Assembly: GCA_964023275.1 (NCBI GenBank)
Contig: OZ029920.1
Coordinates: 517,326 to 581,325 of the forward strand
DNA length: 64,000 bases
Source: Norana najaformis
Lineage: Eukaryota > Annelida > Clitellata > Crassiclitellata > Hormogastridae
Direction of reading: 5' to 3'
Shown: one piece after another, positions 44,825 through 54,321 of the stretch
Layout: every line of letters starts with the position of its first letter
Position numbering within the stretch: the stretch's first letter is position 1
Translations under genes and position numbers: made by a program
Notes under the pieces: generated by a model
Database searches by the model: none
What the model was told of the DNA's origin: nothing
The model's input: the letters and a program-made list of their open reading frames with translations, nothing else

Positions 44825-44985
44825 TCCTTCGGTCGTAGGTCGGTACGAAGGTCCGTGTGTTTTACAGAAGGATAGAGAGAGGACTACTCTTGAGAGTTCC
44901 ATAGGGGTATCCTATCCTCTGAAGCACTGTTGGTCGATAATTGCCAACAGAGACCTGGTACGGAAATTTACTCCGGAAGTCCACG
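44825..44985 (+). repeat. Inverted repeat pair flanking 45-51 kb, copy 1
   Basis: GTCGGTACGAAGGTCCGTGT, CCATAGGGGTATCCTATCC, TTGCCAACAGAGACCTG and CGGAAATTTACTCC occur in order; the same series is on the minus strand at 51128-51290. It ends abruptly inside TCCACGGAG here, versus TCCCCCCATTT in the other copy. Confidence 0.85.
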
Positions 44986-45483
44986 GAGATGGAGCGAGAG
45001 ACAGATAATGATAACGGGAAGATGCCTCGCCCGATATACGTGTGCCTAGGGCGGAACGACACAGAGGGTTGTTGTAAGACTTCCCTGTTCCCGGAGCCGA
45101 GAAAACGACTGGTGTCTCAGAATATTGGCGATAGCGGGCGAGTTACGAGATGTAAAATGGTGGTTACGAGAAAGTCTGTGATAAGGAAAGCACGCAGAAA
45201 GGGAACGACTATTGCCGGTAAAGGAACGAACCCTGTTCTGAGTAAAGGCCATCATCAGGACGTTGCCCATCCGGCGACCGCGGAAGAGGCAGAGTCTGAT
45301 CCCGAGACCCAGTGCTACAGTGTCGATTCTCTTAAGGAAGCGGCCCATCCTGAAACTTCCTTGGAGAGAACGAGCGATACGGTCAGAGATGATATGGAGA
45401 GACCGTTTTACAGTGAAAATACAAGGGGCAGTGAGGCGGGTGGCTCTGAGCGTAGAACTGGGCTGGAGTACCCCACCCCATAA
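44941..45483 (+). CDS. Open frame of 180 codons, unknown, possibly retroelement-derived
   Basis: A hydrophilic frame rich in R, E, T and S with no recognised domain. It begins inside the repeated segment 44825-44985 and ends at TAA 45481-45483. The local sequence is more GC-rich than its flanks, which suggests a coding or formerly coding mobile element. It could equally be a chance frame. Confidence 0.3.
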   Translation: MPTETWYGNLLRKSTEMERETDNDNGKMPRPIYVCLGRNDTEGCCKTSLFPEPRKRLVSQNIGDSGRVTRCKMVVTRKSVIRKARRKGTTIAGKGTNPVLSKGHHQDVAHPATAEEAESDPETQCYSVDSLKEAAHPETSLERTSDTVRDDMERPFYSENTRGSEAGGSERRTGLEYPTP

Positions 45484-45877
45484 ACAGTTAGCCTGACCGA
45501 GAACGCCACATCTGCACGACTGATTTAGCTAATTCTAACTACGGCGCATGTGGCAAGATGTCGCGTCTTTTGTTAGCATGTCTGCTTTTCAAAGACTAGT
45601 GGGGATATGCTGATTTTTCTCGACAATTATTCTGTTTTTGGACTTTAAAGTTAACGTAGTAGTTTCTGGCTTTCGCCCTCGTTTCTGAATCTTTTGGATG
45701 TTCGGACGTTTGCTTTCGAAGTCACATGCTCCACCAGTGGATTCGTCCGCCTTGAGGGGTATGTGGTTATTAACTGGACATTCAGCCTCCAGGTAGAAAG
45801 GCCAAGTGAGTCGTTGGATTGGTGCCGACAGCTCTAGTTTGTGATCTTCTGTGGTAACTATAATAATAATCAAAATT

Positions 45878-45990
45878 TACATGTAGATGCGGACGTCCGC
45901 ACTGGACATAAATTCCTCCCATGTCCGCATTTGGGTGACCCTGACCCCGCTCTGTCCTGCTCCTTCTCTGAGGACAACCTTCATGGATGA
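45878..45990 (+). mobile_element. GGACGTCC-type element fragment
   Basis: GATGCGGACGTCCGCACTGG, CATGTCCGCATTTGGGTGAC, and TCATGGATGATC at the far end. Confidence 0.45.
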
Positions 45991-46138
45991 TCTTTTAGTT
46001 GCTATTTCTTCCGAAGAGTACTATCCAACTTACGACCACTGAAATCCCTTGAGCTGGTCCGTAAGATGATGTTTACGAAGGAAGTCACTAAACAAAAACA
46101 GTAGTGATCACAAAGATATGTACCGTTTCTAACTTAAC

Positions 46139-46586
46139 CTGTCTTCATTCACCACCTCAACGACGAACTACTATCGACTGACCTAAATCTGTGTACAATC
46201 AAAGACAACATACAGCATGCAAACCCATAGCTCTCTTCTATCTTCCTATCAGTGACTGAACTGCCTAACCGCGCATACCCTCCCATCTCAGTCAGAAGTA
46301 TTAGCGTTGACAGTAATGTATATGTAGAGATCCTCCCTTTAATTCGCGTTTTTAATTGTTTAGTTAAGCTGAGGAACAGAGGTTATTTACTTAGTTAGTA
46401 TCCTGTCTTCATTCACCACATCAACGATGAACTATTATCGACTGACCTAAATCTGTGTACCAACAGACACAACGTATAGCATACGAACCCACAGCCCTCT
46501 CTACCTGCCTATAAGTAATTGAACTCACAAACCGCACATACCCTCACATCTCAGTCACAAGTAATAGCGTTGACAGTAATGTATTG
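46139..46586 (+). repeat. Tandem duplication, period about 263 bp
   Basis: TGTCTTCATTCACCAC, TATCGACTGACCTAAATCTG, CCGC(G/A)CATACCCTC and AGCGTTGACAGTAATGTA occur at 46139-46323 and again at 46402-46586 in the same order. Confidence 0.85.
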
Positions 46587-46599
46587 TAATGTCCAAAAT

Positions 46600-46690
46600 C
46601 TCTGCGGAAGCACACAAAACTGCGTCAGTGACACCAGCTCAAGACCGGCGCTATATCAATTCAAATTCAGCAAAAGCCAGTTTGTTGGGA
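46600..46690 (+). repeat. GCGCTATATCAATTC repeat, copy 3
   Basis: CTGCGTCAGTGACACCAG, ACCGGCGCTATATCAATTC, AGCAAAAGCCAGTTTG. It directly precedes the second module mosaic. Confidence 0.55.
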
Positions 46691-46805
46691 CAGTCTCTGT
46701 CAGTTAGTTCTCGTTGGTTAACGACATCTAGTAGCTGTCAGGGCCGTTCAGGTTGACCATACCTTACACTACACAGAAACTTCACATACGCATTAGTTAG
46801 TTAGT

Positions 46806-46882
46806 TCCTCAGTTTAACGGCATCTTATGGCATCAAAGGCCGTTGACTGGCACTAGTCCCAAACAATGCAGTGGCGGAGTTT
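46806..46882 (-). repeat. Beta module with internal deletion
   Basis: AGTTCCTCAGTTTAACGGCA, GGCATCAAAGGCCGTTGAC, then directly TGGCACTAGTCCCAAAC. About 30 bases (the CCTCCTCCTTTATCCAGG part) are missing; GAC occurs at both breakpoints. Confidence 0.8.
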
Positions 46883-46929
46883 ATTATCATTAATTATCTG
46901 TACATTAGCCCTTGAACGAAAATAAGAAA

Positions 46930-46967
46930 TATATAAAGGTGAGTAAACCGATTTAGAGGTGTCTAAG
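46930..46967 (-). repeat. Pi module
   Basis: TATATA, 15 bases, ATTTAGAGGTGTCTAAGC. Confidence 0.8.
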
Positions 46968-47376
46968 CAGATCCTAATAATTTGTGTCATAAAATGTCCA
47001 GCAACATCTTTTGGCTTCTTTGGCCGTTGGCGTCCACTTAGTGCACATCCGCGCATCAGATTCAGGTTTACCGACGTTGCGTGCGTTACAAGTGCTTTAA
47101 ATAAATAAATAAATACACTATAAACCAGCATCTGACGCAAGCCAACATCCAGTAAAGCTGTAGGAGCAAGGGAGATCTAACGAAGACGAAGCTTAAATAG
47201 CTAGTTCATCGATGTTCTTTGAAGAGCTTATAACGAAAAGGATAACTCTTTTTAAAAGGTTTCTAATTTCACCAGAAAGAAACTTGGGAAAGAATACGTG
47301 ATCTTGCGCTCATTAATATCAGCCAAATTAAGTGCTCAATATATTAATAATATTACTAATTAGTATTAGGCTTTGC

Positions 47377-47413
47377 TTAGACGCCTTTAAAATGCTCTGC
47401 GACATGCTATATG
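47377..47413 (+). repeat. Pi module, diverged
   Basis: TTAGACGCCTTTAAAATGC followed by CTATATG. Preceded by TAGTATTAGGCTTTGC. Confidence 0.65.
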
Positions 47414-47479
47414 TTCCTCGTCTTCGTTCGATGGGCACTTTGATCGTTACGTTGTCTTCGTTCGATCGGTACGTTGTAT

Positions 47480-47596
47480 AACTACGCCACTGCCTTGTTT
47501 GGGAGTAGTGCCAGTCCCAAGCCTGGATAAAGGAGGAGGGCGACGGCAATGGCCTTTGATATCATAAGATGTCGTTAAACTGTGGAACTACTACTA
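47480..47596 (+). repeat. Beta module, full
   Basis: ACTACGCCACTGCCTTGTTT, GGATAAAGGAGGAGGGCGAC, ATCATAAGATGTCGTTAAAC. Confidence 0.88.
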
Positions 47597-47737
47597 CTCG
47601 CTGAACTTTATTTTATGTGTAATGTGTATTTTATGTATTTAAGACAGAGGTCGAGGCCAACGGCCCTGGAAGCAACAAGATGTCGTTAAACAATGGAAAT
47701 TACAACTAATCGCACACTTTTGATAATTCGCTTGTAA

Positions 47738-47847
47738 ACTGTTCCACTACCTTTAGTCGGGTGGTGCCAGTTTGACCCCTTGAGAAAGGAGGAGTGGAAA
47801 TCAAACCATATTCGTTATGACGCAGCGTCGTTAAACAAAAACTATTT
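47738..47847 (+). repeat. Gamma module
   Basis: TTCCACTACCTTTAGTCGGG, GAGAAAGGAGGAGTGGAAAT, TTATGACGCAGCGTCGTTAA. The LINE begins about 30 bases later. Confidence 0.78.
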
Positions 47848-47875
47848 ATTAATAACCGTAAATTGTGAAATGTAA

Positions 47876-49600
47876 ACAGAAACTGGCAACCGAGACTCAC
47901 AGCAATAAAAGACGAGAACGATAAAATGCTGACAACAAAGGAAGATATAATACAGCGATGGACGGAATATTGCAGTGAATTATATAGCGAACAGCCAAAT
48001 CAAGATCTTACTAGAGAGGTAATAAGAGAACTAAAGGATATCTCCCCTCCGACGACGGAGACAAACACAGACATATTGTTAGAGGAAGTTCAAAAAGCGA
48101 TGACAAGGTTAAAAAACAATAAAAGCCCTGGCAGAGACAACATCACGGGAGAAATGATCAAGCATGGAGGAGATCTTCTGTTGGGTGAAATCCACAGGTT
48201 ATGTAACATGGCATGGGAGCAAGGACAAGCACCGGAAGAGTGGAAGAAGTCGATATTGGTAACAATCTACAAAAAGGGAAGTCCACTGGAATGTAACAAC
48301 TACCGCACCATTGCGCTGATAAGCCAACTGGGCAAGGTGCTGATGATGGTATTGGCGGAAAGATTAAGAAGCCAGATGGAGGAACACTTGACGGATGAGC
48401 AGGCGGGATTTCGGAAGGATAGAAGCACGATACAACAAATCTTGGCTTTAAGACTAATAGCAGAAAAAGCAAGACGAAAGAATAAAAAGGTATACAGCTG
48501 TTTTGTAGACTTTAAGAAGGCATTTGACAGTGTAGACCAGAACGTGACATGGGCCGTTCTACAATCGTATGGGGTTGACAACAAACTGATTCAGTTGTTA
48601 CGATATATAAATGGTACTTCACAAGCGGCGGTCAGGACATGTGGTAAGTTGGGACCGTGGTTTAGAACCAACAGGGGTATGAGACAGGGCGATCCAATAT
48701 CGCCCATGGTGTTTATAACAGATTTGGAAAGAGCAAATGGACAAGGTCAAGAGCAAAGGAATATCAGTTCAGGGAATATGCATAAACAATTTACGTTTTG
48801 CAGATGATGTGGACATATTGGAGGAGGGACCTACAGAGCTGGAGTGCACAACACAAATGCTGAATGAAGAAGCAAAGAAATATGGACTGTACATGAACTT
48901 TGATAAGACAAAAACAATGGTATTTGGCGACAAAAATATCACCCAGCAGATAGTGGTTGAAAGAATGCAGCTGGAGAATGTAGAGAGGTTCACTTATCTT
49001 GGAAGTAATATGACATATGACCTAGATTGCAAAAGTGAAATAAAGATACGAATAGCGAGGGGAATAGCAGTGTTGAAAGCAATGGATAAAACTTGGAAGA
49101 GCAGAGCAATCAGCATGAAAACAAAACTGGAGGTATTAAAGACATGTGTATTTAGCACCATGATGTATGGATGTGAGACATGGGTCCTGACAAAAGACTC
49201 ACGACGGAGAGTCTTGGCATTTGAGAGAAAATGTTACAGAAAAATCCTAAGGATCGGATGGACTCAGAAGGTTAGGAATGAAGAGGTTTACGAAAGACTG
49301 GCTATAACCGAGAATCTACTGCAGAAGGTTATTCAGCGAAAACTTGGATTGTTTGGACATATCTGTAGAATGAAGGATGACAGAAATATTAAGACTCTGA
49401 TGTTTGGAATTATGGAAGGTACGAACAAAAGAGGCAGACCACATCGAGAGTGGGTGGATGACATTGAGGAGTGGTGTGGCGCGGACTTGCAGAGACTGGG
49501 ACATGCGGCTCAAAACAGAATCGAGTGGAGACACATTGTGAAACGGGCATCGGACACCTACGGGCATTGAGCCCACGGTTATTGATGATGATGATGAAAT
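47876..49600 (+). mobile_element. 5'-truncated LINE with reverse transcriptase
   Basis: The coding part starts at an in-frame RNWQPRLTAIKDENDK before the first ATG, so the 5' end is missing. The 3' end is a short GAT repeat tail (49583-49597). It lies within the second module mosaic, in the orientation of the neighbouring beta and gamma copies. Confidence 0.85.
47926..49570 (+). pseudogene. LINE reverse transcriptase, one frameshift
   Basis: The first frame (47926-48735) holds KSPGRDNITGEMIKHGG, GSPLECNNYRTIALIS, EQAGFRKDRSTIQQILALR, FVDFKKAFDSVD and GMRQGDPISP. The frame then shifts: AGAGCAAATGGACAAG has one A too many near 48735, and the continuation MDKVKSKGI ... NLRFADDVDIL is in the next frame to 49570. 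FADD is the catalytic motif. The C-terminal part (YGCETWVLTKDS, RKCYRKILRIGW, LFGHICRM, KRGRPHREWVDD) matches RTE/craniofacial-development-protein-2-like elements (family knowledge). The endonuclease is missing, so the copy is dead. Confidence 0.85.
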
Positions 49601-49735
49601 TGTGATAAATAGATTTCTCGCGGAGAAGAATCTAAACATCGGTTAGATTGAAAACATATGCTCACATCGATATCAATAGACATTTTTGCCACAAGCCGTT
49701 AAACGATCGATTCCATATATAATGTTTGATTACGG

Positions 49736-49768
49736 TTAGACACCATTAAATCATACACATACATAAGT
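49736..49768 (+). repeat. Pi module, TATA lost
   Basis: TTAGACACCATTAAATCAT followed by ACACATACATAAG. Confidence 0.6.
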
Positions 49769-49888
49769 AGTGTACGTTTGACGGAATTAGTCTTAGAAAC
49801 TTGACCTAATATGTGAGGAAAGGTGGAAGTAAACAGCCGTGGTAGCCGTAAGATGTCGTTAAACATACGTTGCTACAAATAGCTCAGT

Positions 49889-49925
49889 TTGGACACCTTT
49901 ATATAACTTCTTTTAATCTTATATA
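49889..49925 (+). repeat. Pi module
   Basis: TTGGACACCTTTATATAAC, 15 bases, TATATAAACC. A full beta module follows 31 bases downstream. Confidence 0.8.
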
Positions 49926-49955
49926 AACCTTCTACGCGAACAGCTGATTGAATTA

Positions 49956-50068
49956 AACTCCGCCACTGCCTTGTTTCGGGGTAGTGCCAGTCCCAAGCCT
50001 GGATAAAGGAGGAGGGCGATGGCAACGGCCTTTGATGGCATAAGCTGTGTTAAACATCGGAACTGTTA
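49956..50068 (+). repeat. Beta module, full (last in the window)
   Basis: ACTCCGCCACTGCCTTGTTT, GGATAAAGGAGGAGGGCGAT, GGCATAAGCTGTGTTAAAC. Confidence 0.88.
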
Positions 50069-50149
50069 GTAGCATTTATTCATGCAAAAGCGATGAGAAT
50101 TATGATTATAGTGAAAACTGTTCTGTGTTCACCGCAGCTCTCCGTGCCT

Positions 50150-50753
50150 GCGAGAAAAGGACATTAAAAATGACTGAACAAGACAAAATGCGGGTATTCG
50201 AGATGTTTTGTTACAGGAGAATACCAAGTTTCAATGGGACAAATGTGGGGGTTCGTAGAAGACTGGACATAAAGGAAGATCTAATATAAACAATAAAGAA
50301 CGAAAACTAATTGAAATTAATGAGAGGAAGACTGAACAGGAACCTAAAGAAGACTGATATAGAGCGTGGTCTCATATGGATCGGAAACATGGACCATTAG
50401 AAAAGAAGACTTCAGAAGACTGAAGGCTTTTGAGTTATTGTTATGGCGCAGGATGGAGAAGGTAAGCCGAACAGAACACAAAACACATGAAGAGGTTCTT
50501 CAACAGTTGGAAGAGAGAAGATCTCTGTTGGCTACAGTAAGAACGAGACAGAGGAAATGGATTGGACACACACTGAGAGGTGATTCCCTTCTCAGAAATA
50601 TCATAGAAAGGAAGGAAAGAAACGAAGAGGAAGACCGATACAAACGCTACTAGACTGCATGATGAAGGACGGATACGATAAACTGAAGGAGGAGGCCCAA
50701 CAACGTCAGGAGTGGCGCCATTGGAAGTTCGAACCTCCCCGGGGAAGAAAACT
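50150..50753 (+). pseudogene. LINE C-terminal fragments, partly duplicated
   Basis: A first piece (50150-50290) has DKMRVFEMFCYRRIPSF; a second (50366-50753, with a frameshift near 50625) has YGSETWTIRKEDFRRLKAFE, KWIGHTLR and, after the shift, DCMMKDGYDKLKEEAQQRQE. Both correspond to the same C-terminal region of an RTE-like LINE, so the region is present twice in diverged form. The second runs into the GAA repeat, a likely tail. Confidence 0.7.
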
Positions 50754-50888
50754 TGAAGAAGAAGAAGAGGAGGAGAAGGAGGAAGAAGAAGAAGAAGAAG
50801 AAGAGGAGGAGAAGGAGGAAGAAGAAGAAGAAGAAGAAGAGGAGGAGGAGGAGAAGGAGGAGGAAGAAGAAGAAGAAGAAGAAGAAGC
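50754..50888 (+). repeat. (GAA)n/(GAG)n tract
   Basis: A pure purine strand with a higher-order unit of GAGGAGAAGGAG plus GAAGAA runs. Its complement, (TTC)n, occurs at 51047-51070. Confidence 0.95.
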
Positions 50889-51054
50889 GCATCTTATTAA
50901 TGGAACAATGTCAGAAACTGTACAGTTTCTGACATTGTTCCATGACCTTGTATGATATTCCTGTGTATGCATTGTTGTTGTAAAGTGTGGGCGTTTCTTC
51001 CGCGCTAATAAAAGATTACTTATTGATAAAAATTAATAAGATGCGCTTCTTCTT
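50877..51054. repeat. Nested hairpin: outer inverted repeat with an inner palindrome
   Basis: GAAGAAGCGCATCTTATTAA near 50880-50899 is mirrored by TTAATAAGATGCGCTTCTTC at about 51033-51052. Immediately inside the left outer arm is a perfect 42-base palindrome at 50901-50942, with arms TGGAACAATGTCAGAAACTG and CAGTTTCTGACATTGTTCCA around TA. Confidence 0.9.
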
Positions 51055-51127
51055 CTTCTTCTTCTTCTTCTTTTTTTTCCATTTTTTTGTTCATATTGGG
51101 GGGACAGATGGTGAAATATAAATGGGG

Positions 51128-51290
51128 GGACTTCTGGAGTAAATTTCCGTATCAGGTCTCTGTTGGCAACTATCGGCCAACAGTTCTTCAGGGGATAGGA
51201 TACCCCTATGGAACACTGAAGAGAAGGTCCTCTCTCTAACCTTCTGTAAAGCACACGGACCTTCGTACCGACCTACGCACGAGGGGGCCC
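51128..51290 (-). repeat. Inverted repeat pair flanking 45-51 kb, copy 2
   Basis: Minus-strand copy of 44825-44985. On its inner side it is followed by TATTTCACCATCTGTCC and the TTC tract. Confidence 0.85.
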
Positions 51291-51299
51291 TTCCCCGCA

Positions 51300-52500
51300 C
51301 TTCAGCCGGTCCTCTGATCAGTGTGTGGCTACAAGCATACAGAGGAGTCGGTATCTTCCCGTGTCGACTCCGGTATTATCGGGGAACCGAACCGGACTAT
51401 GATGTACCGGGTATTTCTTGGTCTGCGTTAGTTTCCGGTCTCTTACGTATCGAGGCTTTACTTGGTCTGCGTTTGTATCCGGTCTCAAACATTTCTTGGT
51501 CTGCGTTATGGTTCCGCGGCGTCTTCACGTTATCTCTTCCTGCATTTCGACGGGGGAACCGCGGCCGCCTCTTTCCCCAAGTTTCGCACAACCCGTTATC
51601 TTCCAACTATCATGACCACTCGGACCGTCTCGCGACTTCCTAACAGGGTGGGCCCGAGCCCTGCTGGACCAACGGAGCCAGTCAGAAATCAGACAGATTG
51701 GTTTGCTTCGGTTGCGACTTCCTCAGGAGCGCACGGACAAGTATTACTGCACCAGTTATCTCTTACGGCAAATGCTACCCCTTGAATTCACATAGACCTG
51801 TCGCCGCATCTTTCCCCGAACTTCGCCCAGCCTCTATCTTCCACCTATCGTGACTTACACGACAGTCTCGCGACTTCCCAACAGGGTGGGCCCGAGCCCT
51901 GCTGGTCCAACGGAGCCAGTCCGAAATCAGACAGATTGGTTCGTAACGGCTGCGACGTTTTCGGGAGCGCACTGATCAGATTTTTCTCTCACGCGGTCAA
52001 AGGGGTAGCTTCCGCAACTTTCCCACTTGTTTTACATGGACCTATTTTATCTTACACTCGCCGACTACTTGGGTAGGCTTCCAGATGCCAACCCTTTACT
52101 TGCCACAGATCTGTACTTATTTCTGACGAACGGACTCTTTCCCCGGGTTCTGTCCAACCTCAACGTCCACCGTCGTGGCTCAGATCGCCTCGCAATCTAC
52201 GGCAGAGTGGGCCCTCGCCTCTAACCGGATAGGCGCGATCAGCCCGAAACCAGACAGTGTTTGTCTCGGTCGTCCCGCCGGGAGCGCACAGATTAGACTT
52301 TTTCCCGGACTCTCCCGTCCGTATATTTGTTTCGTAAGCGGGACTTTATCGAACACTGGCCTCTCCGGACGTCACCCTCGTCCGTATATGAATCCGCTCA
52401 AAAACACTCCGACTCGTTCCGGTGAAGGCTCGCAACCATCCTTCACTCTGTTTTCAGGAGACTCGCATCGCTCCTTCTGTACTGTCGTATAAGTGAAGGC
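51300..52500. repeat. GC-rich block with about three diverged tandem units
   Basis: The sequence is clearly richer in G and C than its surroundings. Units begin CTCTTTCCCC at about 51568, 51809 and 52136. Units 1 and 2 share CTCGCGACTTCC, ACAGGGTGGGCCCGAGCCC, CCAACGGAGCCAGTC, GAAATCAGACAGATTGGTT and GGAGCGCAC. Unit 3 keeps AGAGTGGGCCCTCGCC, GAAACCAGACAG and GGGAGCGCACAGATTAG. A smaller echo is TTGGTCTGCGTT at 51420-51510 and GAAGGC.CGC.ACCATCC at 52422-52516. Possibly the 5' untranslated array of a retroelement; no domain is visible. Confidence 0.7.
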
Positions 52501-53745
52501 ACGCTACCATCCTTCACAACATAGGCATTGCACTAAGAATTTTTTACGACCTAATTATTAAGCTATTGTTATATTAAGCTTAAATTTAATAAAATTTAAT
52601 TCCTTAAAAATCCCGTGCATTTACCGTGCACACACGCGCAGCACTCAGCGGCTACCTAAAGCGCGTCATAGCTACTCCTGCCTCTTTCCCAGCAGGCTTG
52701 CCTTGTGGCCGATCCGCCATACTATGGTGGAACGGGAAATAAATGTGCTAACGTTGAATGAAATTTATGAATTATAATATGGGACTCAATAATGGTAGGC
52801 CTATATGGAAACTTATAGGTTGTAATACGTACCCGATTTTTTTTCTTTTTGGTGGAACTGAAACTTAACAATGACTGTCTGAGACGTGTGATTGAAGCAC
52901 TCTTCGAAGATGCATCAGAAGTAGAAGACATGGCTCGGAGCCTAGATCACCTAAACTATCGTTAAAAACTAAACACGCAACAAGGTGCTACTATACCTTG
53001 TGCCGAACTCTGAGACAAATAGCAAGGAGAAGAAGTGAATAACGACTATCTCAATAAATTCCTCAATTGCGTCTTGCTCATAGTGAAACCCGACACCCTT
53101 TGTCTTTCTATACTTATCCTCCTCTCTAGTCATGGCTATTTTCCTTATATGGTGGTCCTTCTCCTCTGCCTTACCGCATATTTAGCCTTCTAGATCGCTC
53201 TCCCTGTAGGCCTATCGCGATACAACGTCTTATTTGGTCATCCTGATGTGGTGGCAGACTTCAGTAGCATTCTGTCTTCTCTCGTCATACATTGTAGCAT
53301 CATCCTGTCCTCACATTCCTGAGCTCCACCATCTGTCCTACAGATCGCACTCTTCCCTCCAGTTCCCATCATCGGGTGAACGTGTTGCCTTTGGGGTCAC
53401 ACCTTGTCGTGTCTTCGTATCTGTGTGCCTATCTCGATCTCCTTTCCGCTGTCTGTCGCCTTTTCGTTTTTGCATGAGTCATGCCTGTTTGTCTTAAAGT
53501 TTCTGTTTTTTATCATATAACTAATTTAATTCTACAATACTTTATGATAAAAGTTTAATGAAGCAGGGAGCAGTGCTTGGTTTAGCACTGTCCCCCTACT
53601 GCACACCCCATTAGAAGTTTTAACTTTGGAGGAATAATCCCCGTCAAAACTTTGGGGAGGACAGTCCCCCTCTGTCCCCCCGTGATTTACGCCACTGAGA
53701 ACAAGGAAGACAGAACTCGTGTCATGTCGATAAGCGCTTCTCGCT
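52501..53745. other. No gene recognised
   Basis: An AT-rich segment at 52540-52610 contains AATAAAATTTAATTCC, which could be a polyadenylation region for the block before it. The short palindromic TGCATTTACCGTGCACA lies at 52616-52632. CCCCCCGTGATTTACGCCAC at 53676 resembles the end of an unclassified repeat. Confidence 0.45.
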
Positions 53746-53870
53746 GATGAACGCCAGCGCCGTTGCCAGCGCTGGAGATCGCCTCCAGTAGAGCCACCAG
53801 CAGTCAAAGATGAACGCCAGCGCCGCTGCCTGCAGATCGCCTCCAGGAGAGCCACCAGCCGTCAAGATGA
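53746..53870 (+). repeat. Tandem repeat, two units of about 64 bp
   Basis: GATGAACGCCAGCGCCG, GAGATCGCCTCCAG and AGAGCCACCAGC.GTCAA occur twice in succession. Confidence 0.85.
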
Positions 53871-54321
53871 CGACCTTTCCCATTTGTGCAGCACACCCAC
53901 CAGGATAAACTTGGACGCCTGATGAGCCCTAGGCCTGCAGCCAGGCTACACTTCGCACTACTGTCCGCTAGCTGAGCGAGGCTTGGCGATCATAAGCGCC
54001 TGCAGCTGAAGCCACGCCCACCTAGAAAGTATCGATCATGACACTAAGAATGCACTCTACCGGTCGCCGCAGAAAACAACAAAGAACCTGGTGTCAATGA
54101 GACCACCGAGGCAATAAAACGACAACGGAAGTCAGCCGACGATCCATTCTTCTTACAGATTTCCAGAGCCGTTAGTACACGAATTTCGTTATCTTGATCA
54201 ATCATTCGTAATTCACACTTGGTCATCCTCGTAACGCCTAGTTCGATTGCGCGAGTGCGTAATGAAAATGATCCGCGTAAGGTTGCTTTGCAGTGCCTAA
54301 TAACGTTCGTCAAGTCAATAT

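Larger units (their letters stand above)
46700..50070. repeat. Second module mosaic, interrupted by a LINE
   Basis: Alpha copies at 46715-46750, 47005-47035, 47650-47695 and 49825-49865. Pi, beta and gamma copies are listed separately. A weak pi-like AAAAGGTTTCTAATTTC lies at 47256. After the beta module ending at 50068 no further module copy occurs in the window. Confidence 0.8.

Noticed and set aside
1477..49925. Annotating each pi module as a promoter
   Set aside because: Geometry alone does not show function. They are listed as repeats and the promoter idea is kept as an inference.
194..50068. CRISPR-like array
   Set aside because: The recurring units are irregularly spaced, occur on both strands and have diverged copies, in animal DNA.
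50650..50972. Poly-Glu, poly-Phe/Leu and poly-Ser open frames
   Set aside because: Translations of the GAA/GAG tract on both strands.
44825..51290. Long terminal repeats of a retrovirus-like element
   Set aside because: The copies are inverted, not direct, with no TG...CA ends, primer site or pol between them in a consistent order.
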